From the NCBI GenBank assembly GCA_964549745.1, contig CAZJWP010000011.1, positions 1-35,957 of the forward strand: DNA of 35,957 nt. The letters are read 5' to 3'. Source of the DNA: J089 sp964549745 (GTDB lineage: Bacteria > Fidelibacterota > Marinisomatia > Marinisomatales > J089). The stretch's first letter is position 1; every line of letters starts with the position of its first letter. The position numbers and the translations under genes are program-made. Shown piece by piece: positions 1 to 8,382 of this stretch. The notes under the pieces are model-generated. The model was not told the DNA's origin and did no database searches. It saw only the letters and a program-made list of their open reading frames with translations.

Positions 1-72
1 CCACACCCCGAATTCAGTTAATTCTTTGTAAAAAAGCCTGCGAAATTAATGTTTCTGTATCGATTTAACCAA

Positions 73-687
73 CTAAACGAGTGCTTTTATGATCAGGAAT
101 CCACCAATCAGCAGAACCACAAACAAAAATGCCAGTTTATTGAAGTATTTATCAATAAATAATCGGATTGGATCTCCAAATTTCCAGATCAATCCACCGA
201 TCAGGAAAAACCTGGCAGAACGGGAAATAATGGACGCCAAAAGGAATAATGGGAAATTAATATCGAAAGCACCTGCAGTTATTGTAAACACCTTGTATGG
301 GATTGGTGTAAATCCCGCCGTGAAAATGATCCAGAAATTCCAATGATCGTACAACTGTTTAATCGAGTCAAATCCATGCAATGTAAATCCGGGAATTACG
401 CGAAAGAAAAAATCAGCCGTCGATGAAAACACACCGGGACCACTCCACCAAACAAAATGGCCGATTCCATATCCTGCAATGGCACCCAGTACTGAGGCAA
501 TTGCACACACACCGGCAAACCAAAAAGAACGTTTTCGCAGTCCCAACGCCAAAGCGATTAACAAAACATCCGGCGGAACCGGGAAAAAGGATGCTTCGGC
601 AAAAGCCAGAATAAAAAGTGCAGGTGCTCCATAAGGCGTTTCCGCCCAGTGTAAAACCCAATCGTATAATCTTTTGACCCAATTCAT
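73..687 (-). CDS. YqaA/DedA-like (VTT domain) inner-membrane protein
   Basis: An integral membrane protein of about 204 residues related to the YqaA branch of the DedA/VTT (SNARE-associated) family. The conserved segment FAEASFFPVPPDVLL near the N-terminus is followed by several hydrophobic stretches and a late FTPIPYKVFTITAG motif, the usual DedA-type signature. Relatives are implicated in lipid or undecaprenyl-phosphate transport, but the exact substrate of YqaA proteins is not established, so no transport role is assigned. I choose the ATG at 687 because it overlaps the stop of the glycosyltransferase gene as ATGA and has AGGAG upstream; a TTG at 711 would add eight residues without a ribosome site. 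The coupling suggests a shared envelope role with the glycosyltransferase. Confidence 0.85.
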   Translation of the reverse strand: MNWVKRLYDWVLHWAETPYGAPALFILAFAEASFFPVPPDVLLIALALGLRKRSFWFAGVCAIASVLGAIAGYGIGHFVWWSGPGVFSSTADFFFRVIPGFTLHGFDSIKQLYDHWNFWIIFTAGFTPIPYKVFTITAGAFDINFPLFLLASIISRSARFFLIGGLIWKFGDPIRLFIDKYFNKLAFLFVVLLIGGFLIIKALV

Positions 688-1352
688 GTCCAAAAATAGC
701 TCCTGAACCAAAGTTTGATAAACTGATAGGTGTCGCGGTAGGGATGAATAGCCGATTTTTTCCCTTCATAGATTGTTGGAATTACAACCGGGACTAGCTT
801 AACACCTAATAATGCAAATTTTAGCATCAACTCACTTTCAAAGTGAAAACGATCTTCTTTGACCACAATCTGTCGATAATCATCCAGAGAAAACCCGCGA
901 AAACCACATTGCGAATCCCGAACAAGAACACCGCTTCGGATAGTAATTAACAAACTGGTAAAGAAATTCGAAAAACGTCGATGGAGAGGCATTCCATGCT
1001 TTGATTTTCGGTAACCGTAACGCATTTCCCCGGATTTTGGTGCAAATCCGGATATGAACTCCGGAGGATGTTGGAGATCGCTGTCAAGATGAATGACGGA
1101 AGTATATCCACGACGTTCGGCATTCTGTATCCCGATTTTTAATGAATAACCCTTGCCACGGTTCTTTGAATTTCGGATTGTCATTAAATCTGCATCCTTT
1201 AGAATAACAGATGTTTGATCCGTACTTCCATCATCAATAAAAACTACATTTCTGAGAAACGACGAGGGAATACGTTCTATCAAAGCGGGTAATTCATCTG
1301 CGCCATTATAAACCGGTATCAATATCGCCGATTGATCAATCATGCCTGCCAT
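684..1352 (-). CDS. Family 2 glycosyltransferase (dolichyl-phosphate-mannose-synthase-like)
   Basis: A 222-residue GT-A fold glycosyltransferase. Visible motifs are the N-terminal ILIPVYNGADELP strand, FIDDGSTD (about residues 38-45) for nucleotide-sugar binding, NRGKG (64-68) and HLDSDLQHPPE (88-98), which holds the metal-binding DXD-like acidic residues. There is no C-terminal membrane anchor, so it resembles soluble DPM1/polyprenyl-phosphate sugar transferases, and transfer of a sugar to a lipid-phosphate carrier is a reasonable inference. Donor and acceptor are unknown. Its start lies inside the 3' end of the upstream glycosidase gene, and its stop overlaps the start of the YqaA-type gene as ATGA, so all three are probably co-translated. 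An alternative ATG lies three codons downstream. Confidence 0.85.
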   Translation of the reverse strand: MAGMIDQSAILIPVYNGADELPALIERIPSSFLRNVVFIDDGSTDQTSVILKDADLMTIRNSKNRGKGYSLKIGIQNAERRGYTSVIHLDSDLQHPPEFISGFAPKSGEMRYGYRKSKHGMPLHRRFSNFFTSLLITIRSGVLVRDSQCGFRGFSLDDYRQIVVKEDRFHFESELMLKFALLGVKLVPVVIPTIYEGKKSAIHPYRDTYQFIKLWFRSYFWT

Positions 1353-2283
1353 GGATGGTGATTGCTGTCATCACTTCCCGCTGGATAGTATTTCCGGCCG
1401 GACGATTCAGAAGATGCCCAGCCACAATCATGGCGCTGGATCCACCACCATCAAGATTAATAGCCTCTACGCAGTGCAAATCGCGAAATAATCGTGCTAA
1501 TTCGTCCAAAAACACTCCTCGCGAACCTGGTTGCCGTCCATCTACTACCATATAATATTGGATTCCATCTGCGGTGTATCCTGCCGCGGTTCGCGGGTGT
1601 GCGTCAGGAATACTACTATCAAAAAATACTTCGTCATTAATTGGAATGTCTATCTTTCCATCTTCAACCAGCACAGGTCCGGCTTGGACAGCATCCCACA
1701 CAGGCCATGGGGTTGCGTTTGAATAATCCGGCATGGATGCTGGGTGGCTTTTAGAATTTTTTATTGGTTTTTTCCACTGATAAACAATATCATCCTTTTC
1801 AGAAACCCAGGCAATATCCATGACACCGTTTTGGTTATATCCCAGGGCACCTCTTGTGGTGTAATACCGCGTATTATTTTTTAACATGGACGTTAAACAG
1901 TGTTCTTTATACTGACCATCCGTCAGGATCAAACCCACGTGCTCGGCCGGGTTTTTATCCATGATAAAATAACCGGCGTTCAAAACCACATCCGCTTTCG
2001 ACCACCTGGCTATATCTTGCGGAGTTTCTTTTTTATCGCTGTCAGGAGATAAAACAACGTCTATCTGTACAGAATCCTTTGGCACTACTTCCACTAACCA
2101 GGCACGTACAGGAATGTTTGTATTCTCACCAAAATAAATGTGAATTCCCTTGGGTAATTTCTGGTTAAGACTGTCAATAGGAACCCAATTCACATGAAAA
2201 TTTTTATGAGTTGCTTTGTGAGAACAAGAAATGCTGAACAGAAGCCCAGCTGTGAATAAGATGAATATAATTTTCTTTATCAT
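1336..2283 (-). CDS. Phosphodiester glycosidase family (NAGPA domain, DUF2233) exported protein
   Basis: About 315 residues from the ATG at 2283. The start MIKKIIFILFTAGLLFSISC is a short positively charged, hydrophobic signal sequence ending in cysteine, so it is probably a lipoprotein, although the lipobox is not ideal. The mature part carries the hallmark of the N-acetylglucosamine-1-phosphodiester alpha-N-acetylglucosaminidase family: VVLNAGYF, VQAGPVLVEDG, HPRTAAGYT, VVDGRQPGSRGVFLDELA and INLDGGGSSAM. Family members cleave sugar phosphodiesters or teichoic-acid-type polymers; the substrate here is unknown. A longer reading frame to 2370 would run through the terminator and tRNA-Pro and is rejected. 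It is followed by an overlapping glycosyltransferase, suggesting envelope glycan metabolism. Confidence 0.85.
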   Translation of the reverse strand: MIKKIIFILFTAGLLFSISCSHKATHKNFHVNWVPIDSLNQKLPKGIHIYFGENTNIPVRAWLVEVVPKDSVQIDVVLSPDSDKKETPQDIARWSKADVVLNAGYFIMDKNPAEHVGLILTDGQYKEHCLTSMLKNNTRYYTTRGALGYNQNGVMDIAWVSEKDDIVYQWKKPIKNSKSHPASMPDYSNATPWPVWDAVQAGPVLVEDGKIDIPINDEVFFDSSIPDAHPRTAAGYTADGIQYYMVVDGRQPGSRGVFLDELARLFRDLHCVEAINLDGGGSSAMIVAGHLLNRPAGNTIQREVMTAITIHGRHD

Positions 2284-2291
2284 GGATGGCA

Positions 2292-2324
2292 TAAAAACGG
2301 AGGCCGAATTGTCATCCGGCCTCC
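2292..2324 (-). terminator. Intrinsic terminator behind tRNA-Pro
   Basis: A perfect 8-bp GC-rich stem (2299-2306 with 2317-2324, GGAGGCCG/CGGCCTCC) with a 10-nt loop, followed on the minus strand by G and five T residues (2293-2297). It lies 4 nt beyond the tRNA-Pro discriminator base and 9 nt before the glycosidase start codon, so it should end or attenuate the merR/tRNA transcript. Confidence 0.75.
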
Positions 2325-2328
2325 CACG

Positions 2329-2402
2329 TCGGAGCGGCGAGATTTGAACTCGCGACCCCTGCAACCCCATTGCAGTGCGCTACCGGGCTGCGCCACGCTC
2401 CG
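2329..2402 (-). tRNA. tRNA-Pro (anticodon GGG)
   Basis: The minus strand reads as a complete cloverleaf of 74 nt. The acceptor stem is CGGAGCG/CGCTCCG, the D arm is GCGCAGCCCGGTAGCGC, and the anticodon stem CTGCA/TGCAG encloses the loop ATGGGGT with anticodon GGG. The T arm is GCGAGTTCAAATCTCGC and the discriminator base is A. The 3' CCA is not encoded. The gene begins only 2 nt after the merR stop codon, so the two are probably co-transcribed, and it is followed by an intrinsic terminator. Confidence 0.95.
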
Positions 2403-2404
2403 AT

Positions 2405-2767
2405 TTATTCCTTTAAAATATCCAGGATTGAATTTAATTCCCTTCGAATGGATGAGAGCAGAGCACCAACTCTGGGTTTGCTAACTTCACCACTTTCGCT
2501 CACATCTTCAACATTTTTAGGTGAGGTTAACACTTCCTGTGCACCTTTTATTGTGAATTTCCGGTCATAGAGCAACGATTTAATTTCCAGAATTAAATCA
2601 ATATCCTTCTGGCGATAAGTGCGATTTCCTGCCCTATTTTTCGGTGGATTCAGTTGTTTGAATTCCGATTCCCAAAACCGTAAAACATAAGGTTTGATGT
2701 CCGTTATTTCGCTGACTTCGCCAATCGAATAATAAAGTTTCTTTATGCCTGGTTTCTGATCACTCAT
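2405..2767 (-). CDS. MerR-family transcriptional regulator (HTH)
   Basis: A 120-residue DNA-binding protein. Residues about 10-80 form the MerR winged helix-turn-helix: LYYSIGEVSEITDIKP, then VLRFWESEF, then GNRTYRQKDIDLILEIKSLL and FTIKGAQEVL. The C-terminal 35 residues are short and predicted helical (SIRRELNSILDILKE), enough for dimerisation. There is no ligand-binding domain and no cysteine-rich metal-binding loop, so it is not a metal sensor. Short MerR proteins of this kind are common in the Bacteroidota/Chlorobiota group, where the effector is usually unknown. It lies downstream of ald and immediately upstream of tRNA-Pro. The target genes cannot be told from the sequence. Confidence 0.85.
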   Translation of the reverse strand: MSDQKPGIKKLYYSIGEVSEITDIKPYVLRFWESEFKQLNPPKNRAGNRTYRQKDIDLILEIKSLLYDRKFTIKGAQEVLTSPKNVEDVSESGEVSKPRVGALLSSIRRELNSILDILKE

Positions 2768-2840
2768 TTTGTCGTATTACTTAAACTAACACTTTATATT
2801 AGTGATGATAAGTTTATGAGGCAATAAGAAACTACACGTT

Positions 2841-3956
2841 TTAAGAAATCGCCTCCAGCGGATCGGTGTATTCTATATCAAAGGCTTCAGCTACACCGCG
2901 ATGGGTTACTTTTCCATCGAAAGTATTTAATCCATTCAACAAGTGTCTATCACCTTTCAAGGCTTCCTTTACCCCTTGGTTGGCCAACTTGTATAAATAG
3001 GGTGACGTTGCGTTGGTCAATGCAATTGTGGATGTAAATGGAACCGCACCAGGCATATTGGCCACGCAATAATGAATGATTCCTTCGACTTCGAAGGTAG
3101 GATTTGCGTGGGTGGTTGGCTTGCAGGTTTCCACACATCCGCCCTGATCCACGGCAACATCCACAATCACCGAACCCGGCTGCATCAATTTCAACATATC
3201 ACGGGTAACCAGGTGAGGTGCCCGTGAACCGGGAATCAGGACAGCTCCAATCAATAAATCGGTCTTCGACAACAAGTTGGAAATATTGTGGTGATTACTG
3301 AATATCGTGTTCACATTTTTTGGCATGATCTCATCAAGATAACGCAAGCGCGAAAGATTTGTATCCAGGATATAAACATTGGCTCCCAGACCCGCCGCGA
3401 TATGAGCCGCATTTGTTCCAACCATACCACCGCCAATGATCGTAACAACAGCTGGTTCTACTCCGGGAACACCACCCAGGAGAATCCCGCGGCCACCTTG
3501 CGCCTTCTCAAGATATTTGGCGCCTTCCTGTACGGCCATCCGCCCTGCCACTTCCGACATTGGAACCAATAGCGGCAATGATCCATTTCCCGATGTAATT
3601 GTCTCATAGGCAATGGATGTAGCTCCTGTTTCCAGGAATGATTTGGTTAATGTTTCGGATGCCGCAAAATGGAAATACGTAAATAAGGTCAAATCGCTAC
3701 GGGTCATTTCAATCTCAACCGGTTGCGGTTCTTTGACTTTTACAACCAATTCACATTGATCAAATATGTCTTTTGCGGTCTGAACAACTTTACAACCGGC
3801 ATTCCGGTAATCTTCATCGGAATAACCGCTCAACAGTCCGGCGTTTTTTTCGGCTAAAACCGAATGACCATTTCGGATCAGTTCCGCCGCACCTTGCGGT
3901 GTCAGGGCAACTCGTGACTCGTTGGTCTTGATCTCTTTCGGTACACCGACAATCAT
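2841..3956 (-). CDS. ald: Alanine dehydrogenase
   Basis: A 371-residue, full-length NAD-dependent alanine dehydrogenase, converting L-alanine to pyruvate, ammonia and NADH or the reverse. The N-terminus MIVGVPKEIKTNESRVALTP is characteristic of the family. Substrate-binding and catalytic residues are in place: Arg15, Lys75 (VKVKEP) and His96 (TYFHFA). The Rossmann motif IIGGGMVGTNAA (about 173-184) is followed by the NAD-ribose acidic residue in YILDTN (Asp198), and VDVAVDQGGC supplies the catalytic aspartate near 268. The start is supported by AAGGGGA a few bases upstream. It sits behind pnp with a 25-bp gap. An alanine/glycine symporter is encoded elsewhere in the window, consistent with alanine use, though not in the same operon. 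Confidence 0.97.
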   Translation of the reverse strand: MIVGVPKEIKTNESRVALTPQGAAELIRNGHSVLAEKNAGLLSGYSDEDYRNAGCKVVQTAKDIFDQCELVVKVKEPQPVEIEMTRSDLTLFTYFHFAASETLTKSFLETGATSIAYETITSGNGSLPLLVPMSEVAGRMAVQEGAKYLEKAQGGRGILLGGVPGVEPAVVTIIGGGMVGTNAAHIAAGLGANVYILDTNLSRLRYLDEIMPKNVNTIFSNHHNISNLLSKTDLLIGAVLIPGSRAPHLVTRDMLKLMQPGSVIVDVAVDQGGCVETCKPTTHANPTFEVEGIIHYCVANMPGAVPFTSTIALTNATSPYLYKLANQGVKEALKGDRHLLNGLNTFDGKVTHRGVAEAFDIEYTDPLEAIS

Positions 3957-3981
3957 AATAAGTCCCCTTCACAGTTATTGG

Positions 3982-6168
3982 TTAGAAACGTCTTTTCCGA
4001 TCACCGGAGCGACCACGATTTGAATCACGACCGTGGCGCGGGGGTCCGCTATGACGATTGCGATCATGATTCCGCTGCGGTTCAACATATCCTTCCGGTT
4101 TCGGCGTTAACACCTTATGACTGAAATCGAAACGTCCCTGATCGTCAATACGGATGAGTTTTACTGTGAGTTTATCTCCCACCTTAACCACATCCTCGAC
4201 CCGTTCGGTTCGGTTCCAATCCAATTCGGAAATATGCACCAATCCTTCCCGGCCGGGTGCAAATTCCACAAAAGCTCCGAAGGTCATTAGCCGGGTGACA
4301 GTACCTTCAAATTCCTGCCCGACTTCCGGATCCATGGTGATGGATCGAACCAGATCCACTGCATCCTGACATTTCCGTGCATCGGGATTTGCGACCACAA
4401 CCGTTCCAGTGTCATCTACATCAATGGAACATTCCGTATCGGCAATGATCTTTTTAATATTTTTTCCACCGGGACCAATGAGACCACCTATCTTATCGGG
4501 ATCAATTTGTAACGTCATGATCCGTGGTGCATACTGGGACATCTCTTTTGGCTGAGGTAAGGCTTCATTCATCAACCCCAAAATATGTTCGCGTCCCCGT
4601 CTTGCCTGTTCCAGTGCTTCGGTTAATAGCTCAAAGGACAAACCTTCAATCTTGAGATCAAGTTGTATGGCTGTGACACCGGATTTTGTACCGGTGACTT
4701 TGAAATCCATGTCGCCCAAATGATCTTCCGCACCTAAAATGTCAGTGAGAACCGCATGACGGTCACCATCCAGGATCAATCCCATAGCAATGCCAGCCAC
4801 ATGTTCTTTGGTTGGAGCGCCTGCATCCATGAGAACTAATGATCCTCCGCAAGCTGAAGCCATGGAAGAACTGCCGTTACTTTCCATGATCTCAGATACA
4901 ATCCGAATGGTATACGGAAAATCTTCATAACTGGGCAAAATCGGTTTTAATGCCCGTTCTGCCAGATTTCCATGACCGATTTCACGACGGCTTGTAAATC
5001 CAATCCTTCCGGTTTCGCCTACACAATAGGGCGGGAAATTGTAATGAAGCATATAGTGCTTCTTATAGTCTTCATCCATGCTATCAATGATCTGTTCATC
5101 GGATTTGGTTCCCAGTGTAAGAACGACCAAAGCCTGAGTTTCGCCACGAGTAAATAACACGGAACCATGAGTCCGGGGAAGAAAGCCTGTATCGATCGTA
5201 ATGGGGCGAATTTCTTCCGTGCCGCGACCGTCGCTTCGGACACCGTCTTTAAGGATTCTTTCGCGGAAAGCTGTTTTAAGCTGCGATTTATAGATATCTT
5301 TGATTGCTGCGTCCTGCTCCGGATATGTTTCCGAAAATTCAGCTTGCACGGTCTCCAGCAGCTGCGCTGTTGCATTTTCGCGTTCTTTTTTATCTGCAAT
5401 CCGAATAACGGTCTGGACATCTTTTTCCAACCGTTTGGATACAGCTGATTCCATCTCTTCATTGACTTCGGCTTCAGGAACAGCTCGTTTTTCAACCGGA
5501 ACCTGAGCAATGAGCTCTTTTTGCAGGTCAATTATTTCACGAATACCTTCGTGGGCAAATTTCAACGCTTCTACAATCGTTGCTTCCGGAACAACATCTG
5601 CTTCACCTTCCACCATAACAATGGTTTGTTCATTTCCAGAAACCGTCAAGTCAAGTTTGGATGCTGCAATCTGCTCTTTAACCGGATTCAAAACAAACGA
5701 ATCACCTGCCATTCCAACGCGAACTGTGGCGATTGGTCCGTTCCAGGGGATATCTGAGATCATTAAAGCAGTTGAAGCGCCGATTCCGGCCAGAACATCC
5801 GTTGGATTTTCGCCATCGCTGGTCAAAGCGGTGATCACCACCTGTGTCTCATATTGAAATCCCTTCGGAAACAAAGGTCGAATCGGCCGATCGGTCACAC
5901 GGCTGGTTAGAATCTCCTTTTCGGAAGGCCTGGCTTCCCGCTTAAAAAAACCGCCGGGGATTTTGCCACCGGCGTAATGTCTTTCTCTGTATTCGACTTG
6001 CAACGGGAAAAAATCAATGCCTTCCCGGATTTCCTTCGCTGCATTTACAGCAGCGATAATTGTCGATTCGCCATAGGTGACGATTACCGAACCAGCCGAC
6101 TGTTTTGCAACTTTGCCGGTCTGTATAGTGAGTTTACGGCCACCAATTTCCCGTGATACTTCAATCAT
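3982..6168 (-). CDS. pnp: Polynucleotide phosphorylase (polyribonucleotide nucleotidyltransferase)
   Basis: A 728-residue 3'-5' phosphorolytic exoribonuclease of the RNA degradosome. It shows two RNase PH domains (the first starting IGGRKLTIQTGK, the second with RSDGRGTEEIRPI), an alpha-helical linker, a KH domain (about 561-618, with GLIGPGGKNIKKI) and an S1 domain (about 619-698, GTVTRLMTFGAFVEF). Catalytic acidic residues are present in TDILGAEDHLGDMDFKVTGT. The last 30 residues form a basic Arg/Gly/His-rich tail that probably adds RNA or protein contacts. It is 11 nt downstream of rpsO, an arrangement conserved in many bacteria; in E. coli pnp is autoregulated through an RNase III-cleaved leader, but no equivalent long leader fits here. 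Confidence 0.98.
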   Translation of the reverse strand: MIEVSREIGGRKLTIQTGKVAKQSAGSVIVTYGESTIIAAVNAAKEIREGIDFFPLQVEYRERHYAGGKIPGGFFKREARPSEKEILTSRVTDRPIRPLFPKGFQYETQVVITALTSDGENPTDVLAGIGASTALMISDIPWNGPIATVRVGMAGDSFVLNPVKEQIAASKLDLTVSGNEQTIVMVEGEADVVPEATIVEALKFAHEGIREIIDLQKELIAQVPVEKRAVPEAEVNEEMESAVSKRLEKDVQTVIRIADKKERENATAQLLETVQAEFSETYPEQDAAIKDIYKSQLKTAFRERILKDGVRSDGRGTEEIRPITIDTGFLPRTHGSVLFTRGETQALVVLTLGTKSDEQIIDSMDEDYKKHYMLHYNFPPYCVGETGRIGFTSRREIGHGNLAERALKPILPSYEDFPYTIRIVSEIMESNGSSSMASACGGSLVLMDAGAPTKEHVAGIAMGLILDGDRHAVLTDILGAEDHLGDMDFKVTGTKSGVTAIQLDLKIEGLSFELLTEALEQARRGREHILGLMNEALPQPKEMSQYAPRIMTLQIDPDKIGGLIGPGGKNIKKIIADTECSIDVDDTGTVVVANPDARKCQDAVDLVRSITMDPEVGQEFEGTVTRLMTFGAFVEFAPGREGLVHISELDWNRTERVEDVVKVGDKLTVKLIRIDDQGRFDFSHKVLTPKPEGYVEPQRNHDRNRHSGPPRHGRDSNRGRSGDRKRRF

Positions 6169-6179
6169 ATGTTAATTCT

Positions 6180-6449
6180 CTATCCTCTGATTTTTAATTC
6201 ACTAATTAATTTTACATAAGATTCAGGATTGGTCTTCCGTAGATATTTTATCAGTTTTTTTCTCTGGGAAACCAGTTTGACTAACCCATGCCTGGAATGA
6301 TTATCTTTTTTATGTATTCCGACGTGAGCGGTTAAATCCCGAATGCGTTGGGTTAGTAACGCAATTTGTACTTCAGCGGAGCCCGAATCTTTATCGTTAG
6401 CTCCGAATTTCTGAATTAATTCCGCTTTTTTCTCTGTAGTCAGCGGCAT
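6180..6449 (-). CDS. rpsO: 30S ribosomal protein S15
   Basis: An 89-residue S15, the usual size, which binds the central domain of 16S rRNA during 30S assembly. Family motifs are GSAEVQIALLTQRIRDLTAH, HKKDNHSRHGL and LVSQRKKLIKYL. The ATG at 6449 is chosen over an upstream in-frame codon at 6470 because AGGAGGT lies 4 nt before it and the protein then begins MPLT as in other S15 proteins. The Shine-Dalgarno overlaps the last Arg codons and the stop of ribF, so the genes are translationally linked. The gene belongs to the rimP-nusA-infB-rbfA-truB-ribF-rpsO-pnp block. Confidence 0.97.
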   Translation of the reverse strand: MPLTTEKKAELIQKFGANDKDSGSAEVQIALLTQRIRDLTAHVGIHKKDNHSRHGLVKLVSQRKKLIKYLRKTNPESYVKLISELKIRG

Positions 6450-6450
6450 T

Positions 6451-7392
6451 CTACCTCCTGTACTTTTCAAGGTGTTTAAGACAGGTTTCCCTGTCTATTG
6501 TTAATTGTTTTATTAACGCATCCCTGGATGGGAATTTATTCTCATCCCGAATACGCTCTAAAAACTCGATTAAGATGGTTTGATTATACAATCCATCAAT
6601 GTTTTCATCAAAAAAATGAACTTCCATCACATATTCGCCCTCATCGAAGGTCGGGCGAACGCCCAAATTACACATTCCATACAGTAGTTGTCCACGAACT
6701 CTTCCGCGGGTAAAGTAGACTCCGGACTTGGGTAGTATTTGGTGTCTTTCCAGAGGAACAAAGTTTGCTGTCGGGAAATGAAGTGTTCTCCCCCGTCCGG
6801 CACCGTGAACCACTTTTGCTGAAAATCCATATATCCAACCTAACTCAAAAGACGCGCGACGAACAAATCCGTCTCGCAATAGTTGTCGGATATGACTGCT
6901 GGAAATATTGATCCCCTGGTCGGACACCGGAGCTATTATATCTAAATCTATGTCTCTCTTTTTACAGAATTTTGTTAAATATTCCGGACTTCCTTCCCGA
7001 TTACGCCCGAAATGATGATCATACCCAATAATAATGTGTTTTGGATGAAATTTTTCAATGACGATTTCATTCAGGAATCGATCCGGTGACCAGAGTGAAA
7101 ATTCATCTGTGAATGGAACAATCAATACGTAGTCCAGACCTAAATCCTTCAACAGCTCCAATTTCTTTTCGATACTGACGATCATTGGAAGTTTCGGAGC
7201 AGTTTTTTCCAGGATATGCCGCGGATGGGGATCGAAGGTTATTAATACGGAGGGGATTCCCAGAGTATCGGCCGCAGTAACAGCTTTGCGGATGATTTGT
7301 TGATGTCCCCGATGAAGACCGTCAAACGTTCCCATTGCTAGAACGCTGGCTTCCAGATTTACCAATTCCTCTAAAGAGCGGATGATTTCCAT
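6451..7392 (-). CDS. ribF: Bifunctional riboflavin kinase / FAD synthetase
   Basis: A 313-residue two-domain enzyme that phosphorylates riboflavin to FMN and adenylates FMN to FAD. The N-terminal FAD-synthetase domain has GTFDGLHRGH (about 21-30, the nucleotidyltransferase HxGH-like motif), ITFDPHPRHIL, IIGYDHHFGR and ISSSHIRQLL. The C-terminal riboflavin-kinase domain has GRGRTLHFPTAN (199-210), YGMCNLGVRPTF and the acidic EVHFFDENIDGLYN region. The start codon lies within the end of truB (22-bp overlap), and the stop is embedded in the rpsO ribosome-binding site. All expected motifs are intact. Confidence 0.96.
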   Translation of the reverse strand: MEIIRSLEELVNLEASVLAMGTFDGLHRGHQQIIRKAVTAADTLGIPSVLITFDPHPRHILEKTAPKLPMIVSIEKKLELLKDLGLDYVLIVPFTDEFSLWSPDRFLNEIVIEKFHPKHIIIGYDHHFGRNREGSPEYLTKFCKKRDIDLDIIAPVSDQGINISSSHIRQLLRDGFVRRASFELGWIYGFSAKVVHGAGRGRTLHFPTANFVPLERHQILPKSGVYFTRGRVRGQLLYGMCNLGVRPTFDEGEYVMEVHFFDENIDGLYNQTILIEFLERIRDENKFPSRDALIKQLTIDRETCLKHLEKYRR

Positions 7393-8024
7393 TGCTTAAT
7401 AAAATCGTCGATTGTTTTCGCTTCGTTCACATTCACTGAACCGATTTGTGTGCGAATTAATCGTGTTAAATGACCACAAGTTCCCAATGCACTTGCCAGG
7501 TCCTTTCCCAACACGCGGACATAAGTTCCTTTTGAGCAGGTTACACTGAATTCGACTGTATCATTTTTGTATCCAAGACATTTGAAATCCAGAATTTGGA
7601 TTTTAGCGGGCTTACGCTCAACCGTTACATTTTTTCGTGCCAGTTTATACAACCGAACCCCATCAACCTTTTTAGCAGAGTACATGGGCGGGATCTGGTC
7701 CTGTTCGCCTACGAATCCTCCCATAATTGTCTGGATCTCGTCCTGAGTAAGTGACCGGACCGGTTTTTCTGAAATCGTTTTGCCTTCAGGATCGAGGGTA
7801 TCTGTTTCAAGACCAAGTTTCAATTCACCGCGGTATTGTTTTACATCCGATGATATTAGTGCCAGTTTTTTTGTGTCTTTTCCCGTTCCGATGATGAGAA
7901 GGCCTTCAGCAAACGGATCGAGGGTACCGCCATGACCGACTTTTTTCTCCCGGGTCACATTGCGAATTTTTTTTACAACGTCAAATGACGTCCAACCCAC
8001 TGGTTTATACAGATTCAATATCAT
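7371..8024 (-). CDS. truB: tRNA pseudouridine(55) synthase TruB (short form)
   Basis: A 217-residue enzyme that makes the T-loop pseudouridine at position 55 of tRNAs. The N-terminus ILNLYKPVGWTSFDVV and the catalytic motif GHGGTLDPFAEG (Asp36) are typical, followed by LGLETDTLDPEG, PPMYSAKKVDGVRLY and CSKGTYVRVLGKDLA. It stops soon after the catalytic domain and has no recognisable C-terminal PUA-like domain. Many TruB proteins are near 300 residues, so this is a compact version. The gene overlaps rbfA upstream by 20 bp and ribF downstream by 22 bp. Confidence 0.96.
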   Translation of the reverse strand: MILNLYKPVGWTSFDVVKKIRNVTREKKVGHGGTLDPFAEGLLIIGTGKDTKKLALISSDVKQYRGELKLGLETDTLDPEGKTISEKPVRSLTQDEIQTIMGGFVGEQDQIPPMYSAKKVDGVRLYKLARKNVTVERKPAKIQILDFKCLGYKNDTVEFSVTCSKGTYVRVLGKDLASALGTCGHLTRLIRTQIGSVNVNEAKTIDDFIKQWKSSAL

Positions 8025-8382
8025 GATTATCTTCGTGTATCTTTTTTAGTACTTCATTCAAGTGATCCTGCCGTTCGTAACTGTCATCATATCGGAACTG
8101 GAGTTCCGGGATTTGTTTTAATCGCAATTCGGGAGCGAGGTATTTGCGAAATACTTTTACCTTACCGGTCAATTCTCTTTGAATGTCTTTGGAGGATTTC
8201 AGCGGCTTCAATACACTGTAATAAATATGAGCTATTTTTAAATCCGGAGTTAAATCAACGCGTGAAAAGGTAATGAAGCCCAGATGGGATAAATTCAGAT
8301 GTCTGGTAACTATTTCAGCCAGGATTTCCTGGATCTGTGCGCCGACCCGGTCTGTTCGGCGATAGGGTTTGTCTGTATTCAA
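8005..8382 (-). CDS. rbfA: Ribosome-binding factor A
   Basis: A 125-residue KH-fold protein that binds immature 30S subunits and aids 16S rRNA 5'-end maturation. The pattern RRTDRVGAQIQEILAEIV, ITFSRVDLTPDLKIAHIYYSVL and PELRLKQIPELQFRYDDS is diagnostic. Translation appears to begin with TTG at 8382 directly on the infB stop (TTGA overlap), with GAGAG just upstream; no in-frame ATG precedes it. Its place between infB and truB matches the conserved operon. Confidence 0.95.
   Translation of the reverse strand: MNTDKPYRRTDRVGAQIQEILAEIVTRHLNLSHLGFITFSRVDLTPDLKIAHIYYSVLKPLKSSKDIQRELTGKVKVFRKYLAPELRLKQIPELQFRYDDSYERQDHLNEVLKKIHEDNHDIESV

Noticed and set aside
1..72. Possible gene or terminator at the left edge
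   Set aside because: Only 72 bp; no hairpin with a T-run or coding start is visible.
2284..2370. N-terminal extension of the glycosidase frame to 2370
   Set aside because: It would translate the terminator hairpin and part of tRNA-Pro; MIKK at 2283 gives a clean signal sequence.
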